Made by a program: the position numbers and the translations under genes. A model generated the notes under the pieces. That model saw only the letters and a program-made list of their open reading frames with translations, searched no databases and was not told the DNA's origin. From positions 35,069 to 99,068 of the forward strand of contig CANQTD010000005.1 in the NCBI GenBank assembly GCA_947626685.1: 64,000 nucleotides of DNA. Direction: 5' to 3'. Shown here piece by piece: positions 50,869 to 62,563 of the stretch. Position 1 is the first letter of the stretch; each line of letters starts with the position of its first letter. This stretch comes from an uncultured Clostridia bacterium (GTDB lineage Bacteria > Bacillota > Clostridia > Christensenellales > Borkfalkiaceae).

Positions 50869-51780
50869 TCACCGCTTTCTTCTGCGCAGGGCGACGATCG
50901 CCGCGTACGCCCCGAGAAGCAGAAGGCACGTCCCCGCGACGATGAGATACATCGCCCAGAGCGGGATCTGCGTGCCGAACGCATAGAGATTGCCGTCGAA
51001 GGAGTCCATGAGCGCCTTGCCCGCCTCCGCGCTCATGCCGCTCTCGGTGAGCGCGGCGATATAATCGCCCATGAAGTGCGTCCGCAGAATGCCCACGCTG
51101 TACGTCCCCGGGAGAAAGCCGAGCGCATTCCTCACGGGCTCCGCGAACTGCGAAAGCGGCATGTACGCCCCGCTGATGAAGCCGTACAGAGAGGAAACGA
51201 GGGTGGAGACCGCGGACATGCCCCCCTGCGATGAGATGAAGCTCTCGAGAACGCCCGCGATCAGAGAGCCGAAGAGGACGTTGAGAAAGACGTCGCCGAG
51301 AATGAGAAACACGCTCTTTACGGTGAGGTACCAGCCCACGGCGGCGAGATAGACGAAGCCGAGCGCGAGAACGACGAGCATCACGGCCAGCGTGACGGCA
51401 TAGTTCGCGGCGAAGTAGCTCAAAGAGAGCGTGACCCTGCCGACGGGCGACACCGTGAGGTCGCGGACCGTCCCCTCCGCCCTGTCGCTCACCATCACCG
51501 CGTTGGAACAGACGGCGACGGTCACCGAGCAGACGGCGAGAATGGAGGAGAGCAGCCACGCGCCCGCGAGCCCCTCCACGGGTCTCTGCGAGGCGGGCCG
51601 GAAGGAGAACAGCGCGAAGATCCCCTCGAAGGAATCGAGATAGACGGCGCGCAAAAACGTTGCGAAGAGAACGAGCAGGATGAGCGGCGTGAGAAGGGAC
51701 ACGAAGAAGAGGATCTTGTCTTTGAAATAGCACTTCATGTTGCGGCGCACGAGCGCAAAGAACTTTTTGGCTTCCGTCAT
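50869..51780 (-). CDS. ABC-2 type transporter permease
   Basis: A 303-residue permease with six membrane segments (near 20-45, 70-98, 115-145, 150-180, 190-215, 265-295), the DrrB/ABC-2 pattern. Contains SDRAEGTVRDLTVSPV, the usual cytoplasmic loop, and SSLYGFISGAYMPLSQF. AGGAGG lies inside the end of the ATPase gene. With that ATPase it forms a two-component exporter controlled by the TetR gene upstream. Confidence 0.9.
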   Translation of the reverse strand: MTEAKKFFALVRRNMKCYFKDKILFFVSLLTPLILLVLFATFLRAVYLDSFEGIFALFSFRPASQRPVEGLAGAWLLSSILAVCSVTVAVCSNAVMVSDRAEGTVRDLTVSPVGRVTLSLSYFAANYAVTLAVMLVVLALGFVYLAAVGWYLTVKSVFLILGDVFLNVLFGSLIAGVLESFISSQGGMSAVSTLVSSLYGFISGAYMPLSQFAEPVRNALGFLPGTYSVGILRTHFMGDYIAALTESGMSAEAGKALMDSFDGNLYAFGTQIPLWAMYLIVAGTCLLLLGAYAAIVALRRRKR

Positions 51781-51781
51781 G

Positions 51782-52681
51782 TCACACCTCCTGCAACCGC
51801 TTCCCCGTCACGTTGAGAAAGACGGCGTCCATATTGCCCTTTACGACCTCGTAGTCGGAAAAGAGGGCGGGCGCTCTGAGAATGAGCTCGGTCGCGGCGG
51901 CGGTATCTTTGACCTCGATACGGTACGCCTCCCCCGCCTTCTCATAGGGCAATCCGAGCGTTTTGACATCCTCTTCGCGGACATGGTATAGGGTAATGAA
52001 GTCACCCGTGTACCGATTTTTGAGTTCGAGAGGCGTCCCCTCCGCCGCTTTTTTGCCGCTGTCGAGAATGACGACATAGTCCGCGGCGGCCGCTTCCTCC
52101 ATGTAGTGGGTCGTGAGGAACACGGTGAGCCCCTCTCTTTTGCGGAGATCTTCGACGGCATTCCAGACCATCGCGCGCGTCTGCGGGTCGAGCCCCGTCG
52201 TCGGTTCGTCGAGAATGAGCAGTTTCGGCCTGTGGAAGAGGGCGCGCGCGAGGTCTACCCGCCGCCTCTGTCCGCCCGAGAGCTTTATGAGCGGTCTGCG
52301 GAGGAAGTCTTTGAGCGCGAACATTTCCGTGATCTCCGCGAGCCGCTCTCTGAACTGCGCCCCGAAAATGCCGTAGAGCGCGGCGCGGCTTTTGAGATTG
52401 TCGTATGCGGAAAGCCGTTTATCGAGCGCGGAATTCTGGAACACGATGCCGATCTGCCCCTGCACCCGTTCGGGGCGGCGCGACATGTCCTCCCCGCAGA
52501 CGTACACCTCGCCGCCGTCCTGTTTCAACGTCCCGTTGATGATATTGATCGTGGTGCTCTTGCCCGCGCCGTTCACGCCGAGGAAGGCGAAGAACTCCCC
52601 CTCGCGCACTTTGAAGGAGAGGTCGTCGACCGCTTTGACTTCACCGTAACTTTTTTTCAAGTGTTCGATCTCGATGATCAT
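51782..52681 (-). CDS. ABC transporter ATP-binding protein
   Basis: A 299-residue DrrA-type ATPase: Walker A GVNGAGKSTTINII (about 35-48), LSGGQRRRVDLARAL, Walker B LLILDEPTTGLDPQT, H-loop TTHYMEEA, and a C-terminal domain typical of ABC-2 drug exporters. The ATG at 52681 overlaps the TetR stop (ATGA). Its ribosome-binding context GGAGAAACGGACATG is identical to that of the FMN reductase gene at 40755. Confidence 0.93.
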   Translation of the reverse strand: MIIEIEHLKKSYGEVKAVDDLSFKVREGEFFAFLGVNGAGKSTTINIINGTLKQDGGEVYVCGEDMSRRPERVQGQIGIVFQNSALDKRLSAYDNLKSRAALYGIFGAQFRERLAEITEMFALKDFLRRPLIKLSGGQRRRVDLARALFHRPKLLILDEPTTGLDPQTRAMVWNAVEDLRKREGLTVFLTTHYMEEAAAADYVVILDSGKKAAEGTPLELKNRYTGDFITLYHVREEDVKTLGLPYEKAGEAYRIEVKDTAAATELILRAPALFSDYEVVKGNMDAVFLNVTGKRLQEV

Positions 52682-53250
52682 GTCCGTTTCTCCCAAAATT
52701 TTTCCCTGTCGGGGAAGTAGTGCCCGTACAGGGCGTAGAACTCCCGTTTGAAGGAATCGAGCACCTCTTCCTCGGACATGGGGTAGCCGATATTCGCGAG
52801 CATGCCGAGCCCGTAGGAGTAGACCGCCATATCGCCGTGAAAGAGCTTCGCCGTTTTCAGGTCGGTGTGGTAGGCCTCCGCGATGGTCGAGGCGATGTCC
52901 TCCAAGAAGGGGTCGATGGCGGAAAATTCTGAAAAGAACAGGAAGCGGAAGAGGGAGACCTCCTCCCGCGCGAAGCGGACGAACCCCATGCCGTACGCGA
53001 GGTAGGGCGGGTAGGTCTGCTCGGCGAGGTAGCCCTCGATGCGGGTACGGTACTGCCCGACCGCCTCCTCATAGAGCGCGCGCTCGAGCTCGGCGATCCC
53101 TCCCGCAAAACAGGAATAGACGGGCTGCGTCGAGCAGCCGAGCTCACCCGCGACCGCACGCACGCTCAAATGCTCTCTCCCCTCCGCCCGCACGACTTCC
53201 GCCGCCGCCCGCAGGATCGCCTCCCGCGAGATCGTCTTTGTCCTCGGCAT
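52678..53250 (-). CDS. TetR-family transcriptional regulator
   Basis: A 190-residue regulator. The N-terminal HTH is at about 8-52 (SREAILRAAAEVVRAEGREH, VRAVAGELGCSTQPVYSCF) and the C-terminal ligand domain is helical (TetR_C_WHG-like, YLAYGMGFVRFAREEVSLFR). It heads the exporter operon, so the ligand is probably a toxic substrate. A perfect palindrome between promoter and start is the probable operator. Confidence 0.92.
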   Translation of the reverse strand: MPRTKTISREAILRAAAEVVRAEGREHLSVRAVAGELGCSTQPVYSCFAGGIAELERALYEEAVGQYRTRIEGYLAEQTYPPYLAYGMGFVRFAREEVSLFRFLFFSEFSAIDPFLEDIASTIAEAYHTDLKTAKLFHGDMAVYSYGLGMLANIGYPMSEEEVLDSFKREFYALYGHYFPDREKFWEKRT

Positions 53251-53274
53251 TTGTGACCTCCATAAAATAATATT

Positions 53275-53288
53275 TGTTATATAACAAC
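53275..53288. promoter_or_regulatory. TetR operator palindrome
   Basis: TTGTTATATAACAA, a perfect 14-base palindrome located just downstream of the -10 box of the TetR operon promoter. Confidence 0.75.
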
Positions 53289-53293
53289 TGTTA

Positions 53294-53322
53294 TTTTATC
53301 ATGCGCCAAACCCTTTGTCAAG
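53294..53322 (-). promoter_or_regulatory. Promoter of the TetR-ABC operon
   Basis: Minus strand TTGACA (53322-53317), 17-base spacer, TAAAAT (53299-53294); GGAGG then precedes the ATG at 53250. Confidence 0.85.
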
Positions 53323-53369
53323 CGTTTCGGACAAAATTTTTCAAAGATTTTCCCGCAAGAACAAAAAAG

Positions 53370-53410
53370 AGCGCAAAAAGAATCCGCACCGTGCGGTGCG
53401 GATCTTTTAC
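53370..53410 (-). terminator. Terminator of rpoBC
   Basis: ATCCGCACC/GGTGCGGAT, a 9-bp stem with GTGC loop and TTTTT after it on the minus strand. Confidence 0.85.
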
Positions 53411-53420
53411 GAATGAACGG

Positions 53421-56400
53421 TTATCTGTCCTCGGCGGCTGCGGTCTCCTCGATCACCTCGCGGTATCCCGAAACGGGCGCGATGCCGGCGTTCTTGTAGT
53501 CCTTCATGCCCGTTCCCGCGGGAATGAGCTTGCCGATGATCACGTTCTCTTTGAGGCCGATGAGCGGATCGCGCTTGGTGCAGATCGCGGCCTCCGTGAG
53601 CACTCTCGAGGTCTCCTGGAAGGAAGCGGCCGAGAGGAAGGAATCGGTCGCGAGCGCGGCCTTCGTGATGCCGAGCAGCACGCGCTTCGCCGTCGCGGGC
53701 ACACCGCCCGACATGATCGCCTTTTCGTTCTCTTCCTCGAAGGTGAACGCATCCACGAGCTGCCCGGGAAGGAGCGGCGTCGTCCCCGCGTTCTCGACGC
53801 GGACCTTTCTCAGCATCTGGCGGACGATGATCTCGACGTGCTTGTCGTTGATCTCCACGGCCTGCCCGCGGTACACCGTCTGCACCTGTTCGAGAATGTA
53901 GTCCTGAACGCCCTTGACGCCCTTGACCCTGATGATGTCCTGCGGGTTAATGGAGCCCGCGTTGAGCTGGGTGCCCGGTTCCACCTTGTCGCCCGTCTTG
54001 ACTTTGAGCTCTGCGTTGAAGGGAAGCTCGTAATCTTTGAGGCGTTCGCCCGTCTCCGCGTCGTTCACGATGACGTGCTTCAGATTGCCCGACTCGTCCA
54101 CCTCCACGACGCCTGCAAATTCGCAGATCGTCGCAACGCCTTTCGGACGGCGCGCCTCGAAGAGTTCTTCGACGCGGGGGAGACCCTGCGTAATGTCGCT
54201 CGTAGCAGCGATGCCGCCCGTGTGGAAGGTACGCATGGTGAGCTGGGTGCCCGGTTCGCCGATGGACTGCGCCGCAATGACGCCGACCGCTTCGCCCACC
54301 TTGATGGGAAGGGTGGTCGCCATGTTCTTGCCGTAGCACTTCGCGCACACGCCGAAGCGGGTATTGCAGGTGAAGATGGAGCGGATGGGCACGCCCTTAT
54401 CCGCATATTTCGCGACGGCCGCGATCTTCTTGGCGGTCGCCTCGGTGATCATTTCGTTGCAGGCCGTGAGCAGGTTCCCCTCGTCGTCGGTGATGTCCTC
54501 CGCGGCGAAGCGGCCCGTGAGACGGTCCTCGAGCTTCTCGATGACGGGCTCCTTGTCGCCCACTTTCTGCCCAACGATCGCCTTGATATAGGTCGGACGG
54601 GGACGGCGGCCCGCAGAGCAGTCCTCCTCGCGCACGATGACGTCCTGCGAGACGTCGACGAGACGGCGGGTGAGATAGCCCGAGTCCGCCGTTTTGAGGG
54701 CGGTGTCCGCGAGACCCTTTCTGCCGCCGTGCGACGAGATGAAGTATTCGAGAACGGAGAGCCCGTTGCGGAAGCACGACTTGATGGGGACTTCGATCTT
54801 CTTGCCCTGAGGGTTGACCATGAGCCCGCGCATGCCCGAAAGCTGTTTGATCTGGTCGATGGAACCGCGCGCGCCCGAATCCGCCATCATCCAGATGGGG
54901 TTGAATTTATCCTGCTCGCCCTGCCGCTTCAGAAGCTCTGCGACCTCGTTCGTCGCCTTGTCCCATACGTCGATGACCGCCTGATAGCGGCCCGCTTCCG
55001 TCATGAGACCGAAATTGTACATCTGCGAGATCTTTGCGACGTCCGCTTCCGCCTGCGCGAGAATCTCCGGTTTCTCCTCGGGGATCTTCATGTCGAAAAC
55101 GGAAGTCGTGAGAGCCGCGATGGTCGAATACTTGTAGCCGCGCTCCTTGATCGCGTCGAGCACATAAGACGCCTTCGGAGCGTACCCCGTCTTGAAGCAC
55201 GCCTCGACGATGCGCGAAAGGTGCTTCTTGCCGATGGCGCGGGAGCCCTTGACGCTCGAAATGAACTCGGTGGAGAGCTCGAGTTTGAGGTAGTCCTCGG
55301 GGTTCTCGCGGTGCACAAAGTCGAGATCCTGCGGGAGCCCGTCGTTGTAGATGATGCGCCCGACCGTCGTTTTCAGCACGCCTGTTACGGACATGGTACC
55401 GTCGGAATTGGCGTAGGCGACGACGCGGCCGCGGAGCCCGTTGTTCGGGACGACAGAGGGGAACTGCTTCTCGTAAGGGAGCGTGAGACCCTCGAACTTG
55501 CCCGCGGGCAGCTGCACGGTGCGGCGGACGTAGATCTCGTCCTGACAGTGGATGTCTTTGAGCTGGTAGCTCATGAGAGCCTCGTCGAAGGAGGAGAATA
55601 CGGGCGGGACATACTCCTCGCCGTTCTCGTCGGGACGGGCGAACTCGTTATACTTCTTCCCCTCCTCCCTGCGGAGAATGGTGAGATAGTAGGCGCCGAT
55701 GATCATGTCCTGCGTGGGGCTCATGACCGACTTGCCGTCCGCCAGCTTTAAGATATTGTTTGCGGAGAGCATCAAGAATCTCGCCTCCGCCTGCGCCTCT
55801 ACGGAGAGAGGAAGGTGGACTGCCATCTGGTCGCCGTCGAAGTCCGCGTTGAAGGGACCGCAGACGAGCGGGGAGATCTTGATGGCGCGGCCCTCGATGA
55901 GGATGGGTTCGAACGCCTGAATGGAGAGGCGGTGCAGCGTGGGCGCGCGGTTCAGAAGAACGGGGTGTTCCTTGATGACCTCTTCCAGCACGTCCCAGAC
56001 GAAGTCCTTGCCCTTTTCGACGGTGCGCTTTGCGCTGCGCACGTTGTGGCACTTGCCCGTCTCCACGAGCCGCTTCATCACGAAGGGCTTGAAGAGCTCG
56101 ATCGCCATTTCTTTGGGCAGACCGCACTGGTAGATCTTGAGTTCGGGGCCGACGACGATGACCGAACGGCCCGAATAGTCGACGCGCTTGCCGAGGAGGT
56201 TCTGGCGGAACCTGCCCTGCTTGCCGCGCAGAAGCCCCGAGAGGGATTTGAGTTCGCGGTTGGAGGGCCCGCTCACGGGCTTGCCCCTCCTGCCGTTGTC
56301 GATGAGGGCGTCCACCGCCTCCTGCAACATGCGCTTCTCGTTTTTGACGATCATCTCGGGCGCGCCGAGTTCGAGCATGCGCTTTAAGCGGTTATTGCGG

Positions 56401-57623
56401 TTGATGACCCTTCTGTAAAGGTCGTTGAGGTCGGACGTGGCGAACCTGCCGCCGTCGAGCTGGACCATCGGGCGAAGATCGGGCGGAATGACGGGGAGCA
56501 CGGTGAGGATCATCCACTCGGGCTTGTTCCCGCTCGTGCGGAACGCCTCGATGATCTCGATGCGCTTGATCGCCTTCACCCGCTTTGCGCCCGTGGGGAC
56601 GGTGTCGATGACCTCCTTGCACGCCTCGTATTCGGCGTCGAGGTCCACCGCCATGAGCAGTTCGCGGATGGATTCCGCACCCATGCCCACTTTCAGCCCG
56701 TGCACCGAGAGGTCGCCGAGGAGCTCGTTGTAGTCGCGGAGGTTCCTGTCGTTGGTGATGGCCTTATACGCGAGACTTCCGTCCGCTTCGGCGATCTTCT
56801 TCTCGGCATACTCTCTGAGGTCCCCCTCCGTCTCCGTGTGGATGAGCTTGGCCTGACGGCGCGAAACGAGGATCCCCTCCTTTCCGCCCTTCGTCGCATT
56901 CTCGAAGAAGAGCACGTCGAGCACGGCGCCCGTGCCGAGCTTGGAGGCGATCTCCGCCCACGCGTGCACCGTCTTGGCGACGGGGAGCGCAGCCGAGGTG
57001 CGGGCGGGGAGGAAGGTCTCCTCCGTGTAGCAGAGCCCGCTCTTGCACCGCTCCGCGCAGAATGCGTCCGCCTCTTCCTGCGTGGCGAACCAGACTTTCT
57101 CCTTCGGTTCGGTCAGGCCGACGACGGAGACCGCCTGCGCGGCGTCGAGGTTCTCGTAGTTGAAATTCCCGTCGTGCGGGAAGCTGATGAGGCGGCTCAG
57201 AAAGCCGGGGTCGAGCACGACGTATTCCGCAAAATAGATGACGTGGTCGAGCGATCTCTGCGGCATGTCGAGCAGCATGCCGATCTTGGAGGGCACGCCG
57301 CGGAAGTACCAGATATGGGAGACGGGCGCGGCGAGCTCGATGTGCCCCATGCGCTCTCTTCTCACTTTCGAACGGGTCACTTCGACGCCGCACTTTTCGC
57401 ACACGATCCCCTTGTAGCGGATGCGCTTGTATTTTCCGCAATGGCATTCCCAGTCCTTCGACGGGCCGAAGATCTTTTCGCAGAACAGCCCTTCCGGTTC
57501 GGGCTTCTGGGTGCGGTAGTTGATCGTCTCGGGCTTTTTGACTTCGCCGTACGACCACTCGCGGATCTTCTCGGGGGATGCAATGCTGATCTGAACGGAA
57601 TTGAAATCGTTTAATTCATACAT
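53421..57623 (-). CDS. rpoC: RNA polymerase beta-prime subunit
   Basis: A 1400-residue subunit. N-terminal zinc site ([20 protein letters not shown], about 60-80), clamp, active-site loop [12 protein letters not shown] (about 588) binding magnesium, bridge helix and trigger loop region ([35 protein letters not shown]), second zinc site CSAGRRPRP with [13 protein letters not shown]. The C-terminus ends [15 protein letters not shown]. No large lineage insert is evident. It is 20 bases after rpoB. Confidence 0.98.
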   Translation of the reverse strand: MYELNDFNSVQISIASPEKIREWSYGEVKKPETINYRTQKPEPEGLFCEKIFGPSKDWECHCGKYKRIRYKGIVCEKCGVEVTRSKVRRERMGHIELAAPVSHIWYFRGVPSKIGMLLDMPQRSLDHVIYFAEYVVLDPGFLSRLISFPHDGNFNYENLDAAQAVSVVGLTEPKEKVWFATQEEADAFCAERCKSGLCYTEETFLPARTSAALPVAKTVHAWAEIASKLGTGAVLDVLFFENATKGGKEGILVSRRQAKLIHTETEGDLREYAEKKIAEADGSLAYKAITNDRNLRDYNELLGDLSVHGLKVGMGAESIRELLMAVDLDAEYEACKEVIDTVPTGAKRVKAIKRIEIIEAFRTSGNKPEWMILTVLPVIPPDLRPMVQLDGGRFATSDLNDLYRRVINRNNRLKRMLELGAPEMIVKNEKRMLQEAVDALIDNGRRGKPVSGPSNRELKSLSGLLRGKQGRFRQNLLGKRVDYSGRSVIVVGPELKIYQCGLPKEMAIELFKPFVMKRLVETGKCHNVRSAKRTVEKGKDFVWDVLEEVIKEHPVLLNRAPTLHRLSIQAFEPILIEGRAIKISPLVCGPFNADFDGDQMAVHLPLSVEAQAEARFLMLSANNILKLADGKSVMSPTQDMIIGAYYLTILRREEGKKYNEFARPDENGEEYVPPVFSSFDEALMSYQLKDIHCQDEIYVRRTVQLPAGKFEGLTLPYEKQFPSVVPNNGLRGRVVAYANSDGTMSVTGVLKTTVGRIIYNDGLPQDLDFVHRENPEDYLKLELSTEFISSVKGSRAIGKKHLSRIVEACFKTGYAPKASYVLDAIKERGYKYSTIAALTTSVFDMKIPEEKPEILAQAEADVAKISQMYNFGLMTEAGRYQAVIDVWDKATNEVAELLKRQGEQDKFNPIWMMADSGARGSIDQIKQLSGMRGLMVNPQGKKIEVPIKSCFRNGLSVLEYFISSHGGRKGLADTALKTADSGYLTRRLVDVSQDVIVREEDCSAGRRPRPTYIKAIVGQKVGDKEPVIEKLEDRLTGRFAAEDITDDEGNLLTACNEMITEATAKKIAAVAKYADKGVPIRSIFTCNTRFGVCAKCYGKNMATTLPIKVGEAVGVIAAQSIGEPGTQLTMRTFHTGGIAATSDITQGLPRVEELFEARRPKGVATICEFAGVVEVDESGNLKHVIVNDAETGERLKDYELPFNAELKVKTGDKVEPGTQLNAGSINPQDIIRVKGVKGVQDYILEQVQTVYRGQAVEINDKHVEIIVRQMLRKVRVENAGTTPLLPGQLVDAFTFEEENEKAIMSGGVPATAKRVLLGITKAALATDSFLSAASFQETSRVLTEAAICTKRDPLIGLKENVIIGKLIPAGTGMKDYKNAGIAPVSGYREVIEETAAAEDR

Positions 57624-57643
57624 ATGTCTCTCGCCCTCCTTCC

Positions 57644-60600
57644 TTATTCATCATCGTCTCCGAAGAGGTCATCCCCGGACATGGTATCGTCGTCTTTCGT
57701 CTTTTCGTCCACTTCTTCCTCAAAGAGAGACTTGAACGAGCCGTCCTCGTCGATATCGGAGAAGTCGTCGTCCTCGTCGTCCTGATCGGTCGAGAACAGG
57801 TCGCCCGAGACGAATTCCTCGTCCTCGTCCGCGTCGTCGAAGATGGAGCCGAGGCCCTCGTCCTCCTCTTCCGCGTCCTCCGTGCCGAACTCGAAGGCGG
57901 GTTCTTCGGGAGACGCTTCGCGCTCGCGGCGCATCGTCTTTTCGTCGGGCTCTTCGTCCTCGAATTCGCGGATGACGAGCTCTTCGTTATTCTCCGTGAG
58001 CACCTTCACGTCGAGCGCGAGGGACTGCAACTCTTTGAGCAGGACTTTGAACGCCTCGGGAATGCCGGGCTCGGAAATGTTGTTCCCGCGCACGATGCTC
58101 TCGTACGTCTTGACGCGCCCCACGATATCGTCCGACTTGACGGTGAGGATCTCTTGCAGAATATGCGCCGCGCCGTACGCTTCGAGGGCCCAGACTTCCA
58201 TCTCGCCGAAGCGTTGGCCGCCGAACTGCGCCTTGCCGCCGAGCGGCTGCTGGGTGACCATGCTGTAAGGGCCGATCGAACGGGCGTGGATCTTGTCGTC
58301 CACGAGGTGGATGAGCTTGATCATATACATGATGCCGATGGTGACGCGGTTCTCGAAGGGCTCGCCCGTTCTGCCGTCGAACACCTGGAACTTGCCGTCT
58401 ACCTTCCCCTCGGGGCCGAGAAGGTTGTTCTCCTCGAAGAGGCGGGCGATGTCGCGCTCGGTCGCGCCGTCAAAGACGGGCGTCGCGATCTTCCAGCCGA
58501 GCTGGCGGCAGACATAGCCGAGGTGCACTTCGAGCACCTGCCCGATATTCATACGGGAGGGAACGCCCAACGGGTTGAGAAGGATCTGCAAGGGGGTACC
58601 GTCGGGAAGGAAGGGCATGTCGCACTGCGGCAGCACGCGGGAAATGACGCCCTTGTTGCCGTGGCGGCCGGCCATCTTATCGCCGACCTGTATCTTACGT
58701 TTCTGCGCGATATACACGCGCACGAGTTTGTTGACGCCGGGGGAGAGCTCGTCCTTGTTCTCGCGGGTGAAGATCTTCACGTCGACCACGATGCCGCCCT
58801 CGCCGTGGGGAACGCGCAGCGACGTATCGCGCACTTCCCTCGACTTCTCGCCGAAGATGGCGCGCAGAAGCCGCTCTTCGGGGGTGAGTTCCGCCTCCCC
58901 TTTCGGGGTGACTTTGCCGACGAGGATATCGCCGCTCGTCACTTCCGCGCCGATGCGCACGATGCCGTCCTCGTCGAGGTCCTTTCTCGCGTCGTCGCCG
59001 ACGTTGGGAATGTCGCAGGTGATCTCCTCGGGCCCGAGCTTGGTGTCGCGCGATTCGAGTTCATACTCCTCGATATGGATGGAGGTGAACACGTCGTCCT
59101 GCACGAGTTTTTCGGAGATGAGGATCGCGTCCTCGTAATTGTAGCCCTCCCACTCCATGAAGCCGACAAGGATGTTCTTGCCGAGGGCGAGCTCGCCGTT
59201 GTTGGTGGAAGGACCGTCTGCGATGACTTCCCCCGCCTCCACGCGGTCGCCGTGGGAGATGATGGGCCGCTGGTTGAGACAGGTGCCCTGGTTGGAGCGT
59301 TCGAATTTTTTGAGCTTGTATTCCGTCTCGTTCCCGCTGTCGCTCGTGATGACGATGCGGTCGGCGGAGACGGCGGTGACGGTGCCGCTCTCCTTCGCGG
59401 TGACCATGACGCCCGAATCCCTTGCGATGGGCGCCTCGATGCCCGTTGCGACGATGGCGGGTTCCGTCGTGAGAAGGGGCACCGCCTGACGCTGCATGTT
59501 CGAGCCCATGAGGGCACGGTTGGTATCGTCGTTTTCAAGGAAGGGAATGAGGGCGGTCGCGACGGAGACGAGCTGCTTGGGCGAAACGTCCATGTAGTTG
59601 ATGAATTCGCGGTTCATCTCGGTGATATCCGCGACATGGCGGCACCCGACGCGCTCGTTCTTGAACACGTTGAACGTGCGCTTCACGCGCTCGCCGTTCT
59701 CATAGATATAGTATTCTTTCTCCTCGAGGGGCTCGTTCGCCTGCGCGACGACGTATTTGTCCTCCTCGTCGGCGGTGAGGTAGTGCACGTCCTCCTTCTT
59801 GTCGGAGACGTGGACGATCGTGAGGGTGTTGCCCTCTTCGTCCTCCACCTGATACTTGTAGCACTTGCGGTAAGGGGCTTTGATGAAGCCGTATTCGTCG
59901 ACGACGGAGAACGTCGCGAGCGAGGAGATGAGGCCGATATTCTGCCCTTCGGGGGTCTCGATCGGGCACATGCGCCCGTAGTGGCTGTGGTGGACGTCGC
60001 GCACTTCAAAGGTGGCGCGGTCGCGGTTGAGGCCGCCCGGACCGAGCGCCGACAGCTTGCGCTTGTGGGTGAGCTCGGCGATCGGGTTGGTCTGGTCCAT
60101 GAACTGCGAGAGCTGGGAAGATCCGAAGAACTCGCGGATGACCGCCGCGATCGGGCGCACGTTGATGAGGTTGGACGGGGTCGCTTCCATCGGGTCCGCC
60201 GTCGCCATGCGCTCTTTGATGAGGCGTTCGAGGCGGGACATGCCGATGCGGAGCTGGTTCTGCAAAAGTTCGCCCACCGAACGCACCCTGCGGTTGCCGA
60301 GATGGTCGATCTCGTCGATCGTGCCGATGCCGTAGCGGAGGTCGAGGTTGGTGGAGACGGCGGCGACGATGTCGTCCACCGTGATGCACTTGTGGTTGAG
60401 TTTCTCGACGAGGGGCTTGATCGCCTTCTTCTCGGCGGGGGTGACGCCGTTCACCCGTTCGAGTGCATCGAGGTCGACGGGCGCGCCCTCTTTCGTCTCG
60501 TCGCTGCGGTTCAGGATCTCATGGAACACGCGGCACGCCGCGACGAAGTTGATGCGGGAGAGGCGGCGCTTCTCGCGGTTCTTGCGCTCCTCCTGCTTTT

Positions 60601-61864
60601 CGTCGGCGTCGGGCGCGCTCTCGTTCACAAAGAAGATGCTGTTGATCTCCGCCGCGTATTTGTTCGCGACTTCCTCGTCGGAGAGCGTCTTGCACTCCTC
60701 CGCGATGAGGCGGCTGAACTTGAAATTGGGGTAGTAGACGGTGGGCAGCAGCCCGAACGCCTTGTGGCTCTTGCCGGAGAGGGCGGAGAAGTCCACGGTG
60801 TTGTTGGAAATGATCTTGTGACGGATCTCGCCCGCTTCGGGGTCGTTGACGAGCACAAAGATCTCGCCGATGCCCGCGTTCTGGATGCGCCTTGCCTTCT
60901 CCTCGTCGACGCGCTCCCCCTTCTCGGCGAGCAGTTCCCCCGTTTCGGGGTCGAACACGTCGTCCGCGACGCGGCAGCCCGCAAGACGGTAGGCGAGGTT
61001 GAGCTTCTTGTTGAACTTGTACCTGCCCACTTTGGCGACGTCGTATCTTCTCGGGTCGAAGAACAGGTTGTAGAGGTGCTGGCGCATGGATTCCTCGGTG
61101 GGCGCCTCACCCGGTTTGAGACGGGTGTACAGCGCGAAGAGGCCGTCCGATTCCGAGCGGACGGGACGCCCGCCCTTCTCGTCGTCGTCGCGTTCGACGG
61201 TCGCGTCGATGATCGCGTCGCCGGGGAAGAGATCCCTGATGGCGCGGTGGGAACCGTACCCGAGGGCGCGGAGGAGCACCGTCGCGGTGAGCTTGCGCTT
61301 TCTGTCCACGCTCACCCAGAGGACGCCCTGCGCGTCCTGCTTGAATTCGAGCCATGCGCCGCGGCCCGGAATGACCGTGGTCTCATACATCTCTTTGCCC
61401 GTCTTGTCCGTCTCGGAGGCGTTGTTCACGCCGGGGGAACGGACGAGCTGGGAGACAATGACGCGCTCTGCGCCGTTGATAATGAAGGAACCGTTGTCCG
61501 TCATCAGGGGAATGTCGCCCATAAAGACGTCCGACTCGATGATCTCGTCCTTCACCTTGTTGACAAGGCGGACCTTTACGCGGAGAGGGAGCGCATAGTT
61601 CGCGTCGTGATCGCGGCACTCCTTCTCGGTGTACTTCGGCGTTTTCCCGAATTCATGCCCGAGAAATTGCAGCTCGAAGTGGTCGGAAAAGTCGGTGATG
61701 GGAGAATAGTCCTCGAGGATCTCGGAAATGCCCTCGTTGATGAAGGCGGCATAGCTCGATTTCTGGATCTCGACGAGGTTGGGAATGTCGATCGCCTCGT
61801 TGATGTGGCCGAACTTTCTCCGTTCCGTCTTGCCGTACTTGTGAATTGGCAATGATAAATGCAT
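57644..61864 (-). CDS. rpoB: RNA polymerase beta subunit, with long acidic C-terminal tail
   Basis: A 1406-residue subunit. The N-terminus is [20 protein letters not shown]. The rifampicin pocket, about 575-610, reads [20 protein letters not shown] and then [12 protein letters not shown]; all residues where rifampicin resistance usually arises are wild type. [10 protein letters not shown] and the C-terminal clamp contacts follow. From about 1300 to 1406 the protein is an Asp/Glu-rich tail of roughly 100 residues, longer than the short acidic tails of Bacillus beta subunits. AAGGAG lies 11 bases before the ATG. The gene is not preceded by rplJ-rplL as is usual. Confidence 0.98.
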   Translation of the reverse strand: MHLSLPIHKYGKTERRKFGHINEAIDIPNLVEIQKSSYAAFINEGISEILEDYSPITDFSDHFELQFLGHEFGKTPKYTEKECRDHDANYALPLRVKVRLVNKVKDEIIESDVFMGDIPLMTDNGSFIINGAERVIVSQLVRSPGVNNASETDKTGKEMYETTVIPGRGAWLEFKQDAQGVLWVSVDRKRKLTATVLLRALGYGSHRAIRDLFPGDAIIDATVERDDDEKGGRPVRSESDGLFALYTRLKPGEAPTEESMRQHLYNLFFDPRRYDVAKVGRYKFNKKLNLAYRLAGCRVADDVFDPETGELLAEKGERVDEEKARRIQNAGIGEIFVLVNDPEAGEIRHKIISNNTVDFSALSGKSHKAFGLLPTVYYPNFKFSRLIAEECKTLSDEEVANKYAAEINSIFFVNESAPDADEKQEERKNREKRRLSRINFVAACRVFHEILNRSDETKEGAPVDLDALERVNGVTPAEKKAIKPLVEKLNHKCITVDDIVAAVSTNLDLRYGIGTIDEIDHLGNRRVRSVGELLQNQLRIGMSRLERLIKERMATADPMEATPSNLINVRPIAAVIREFFGSSQLSQFMDQTNPIAELTHKRKLSALGPGGLNRDRATFEVRDVHHSHYGRMCPIETPEGQNIGLISSLATFSVVDEYGFIKAPYRKCYKYQVEDEEGNTLTIVHVSDKKEDVHYLTADEEDKYVVAQANEPLEEKEYYIYENGERVKRTFNVFKNERVGCRHVADITEMNREFINYMDVSPKQLVSVATALIPFLENDDTNRALMGSNMQRQAVPLLTTEPAIVATGIEAPIARDSGVMVTAKESGTVTAVSADRIVITSDSGNETEYKLKKFERSNQGTCLNQRPIISHGDRVEAGEVIADGPSTNNGELALGKNILVGFMEWEGYNYEDAILISEKLVQDDVFTSIHIEEYELESRDTKLGPEEITCDIPNVGDDARKDLDEDGIVRIGAEVTSGDILVGKVTPKGEAELTPEERLLRAIFGEKSREVRDTSLRVPHGEGGIVVDVKIFTRENKDELSPGVNKLVRVYIAQKRKIQVGDKMAGRHGNKGVISRVLPQCDMPFLPDGTPLQILLNPLGVPSRMNIGQVLEVHLGYVCRQLGWKIATPVFDGATERDIARLFEENNLLGPEGKVDGKFQVFDGRTGEPFENRVTIGIMYMIKLIHLVDDKIHARSIGPYSMVTQQPLGGKAQFGGQRFGEMEVWALEAYGAAHILQEILTVKSDDIVGRVKTYESIVRGNNISEPGIPEAFKVLLKELQSLALDVKVLTENNEELVIREFEDEEPDEKTMRREREASPEEPAFEFGTEDAEEEDEGLGSIFDDADEDEEFVSGDLFSTDQDDEDDDFSDIDEDGSFKSLFEEEVDEKTKDDDTMSGDDLFGDDDE

Positions 61865-61967
61865 CCGTCAAATAACTCCTTTTAGTGATGTTATCATTTG
61901 GCGATCTACCGAGTATATCTTTTCATCGATAAAAATCGAAATGTCCGAAGAATTTTTCCGCTTCCGC

Positions 61968-61996
61968 TTTACAAGCGCGCTTCCAAGCGTTATAAT
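61968..61996 (+). promoter_or_regulatory. Plus-strand promoter inside the rpoB leader
   Basis: TTTACA (61968-61973), 17-base spacer, TATAAT (61991-61996). It faces rightward, toward rqcP, and is convergent with the rpoB promoter about 100 bases away. No coding region follows for 560 bases. Confidence 0.55.
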
Positions 61997-62080
61997 AGGA
62001 AAAGACGACGCGCTGCGGAATGGCAAATTTGCCGCGAAACGGCACAAAATCTCATTCTAAACATAATGATACAGTATGGT

Positions 62081-62109
62081 ATTGTATCACCCGAACCTCA
62101 AGATGTCAA
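62081..62109 (-). promoter_or_regulatory. rpoBC promoter
   Basis: Minus strand TTGACA (62109-62104), 17-base spacer, TACAAT (62086-62081), leaving a leader of about 210 bases before rpoB. An imperfect palindrome TGATACA...TGTATCA (62067-62089) covers the -10 box and start. Confidence 0.8.
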
Positions 62110-62189
62110 CCGTTTTGAGAGGCAAAAAATAATTTTTTTCGGCTTTCGGCAAAAAAAGCCAAAATCTCCCCTCTTTTCCGCTGCTTTTT

Positions 62190-62530
62190 CGTCCGCCGCC
62201 GTAGGCGGTGAGGGGGTTCAAAAAAGGTTCGCTTGTATCAAAACCCCTTTCCCCCGCTCCGCGGGTACTTTCCCCAAAGGGGACAGCAAGGTAGGGTGGT
62301 GCGTTTCCCGACCCCATTCCAATAACGGCGCGTTGCAAAACCACGCTTTTGCATAAGCGCACCCAATTTGCGCCGCGCGCTTATTGTCTTTGAGGTCAGT
62401 TCGGGTCGTGGGCGACGGGGCTTTGAGATGAAAATCTTAACCCCTCACGAAATTTTGTTTGGGGGGATTGTTGACGCACCCCCTCCCCTACCCCTCCCCC
62501 TCAGGTATAAGGGGGAGGGCATGAGAACAG
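62190..62530. repeat. Intergenic hairpin repeats, copy 3
   Basis: 62197-62217 and 62225-62286 are nearly identical inverted copies of 15912-15932 and 16000-16050 (including TACTTTCCCCAAAGGGGACA). A CCTCCCCCT/AGGGGGAGG hairpin lies near 62495-62520. The stretch between, to the rqcP start, shows no gene. Confidence 0.8.
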
Positions 62531-62563
62531 CCCCAAAACAAAATTTGTGAACACGGAGTTATT

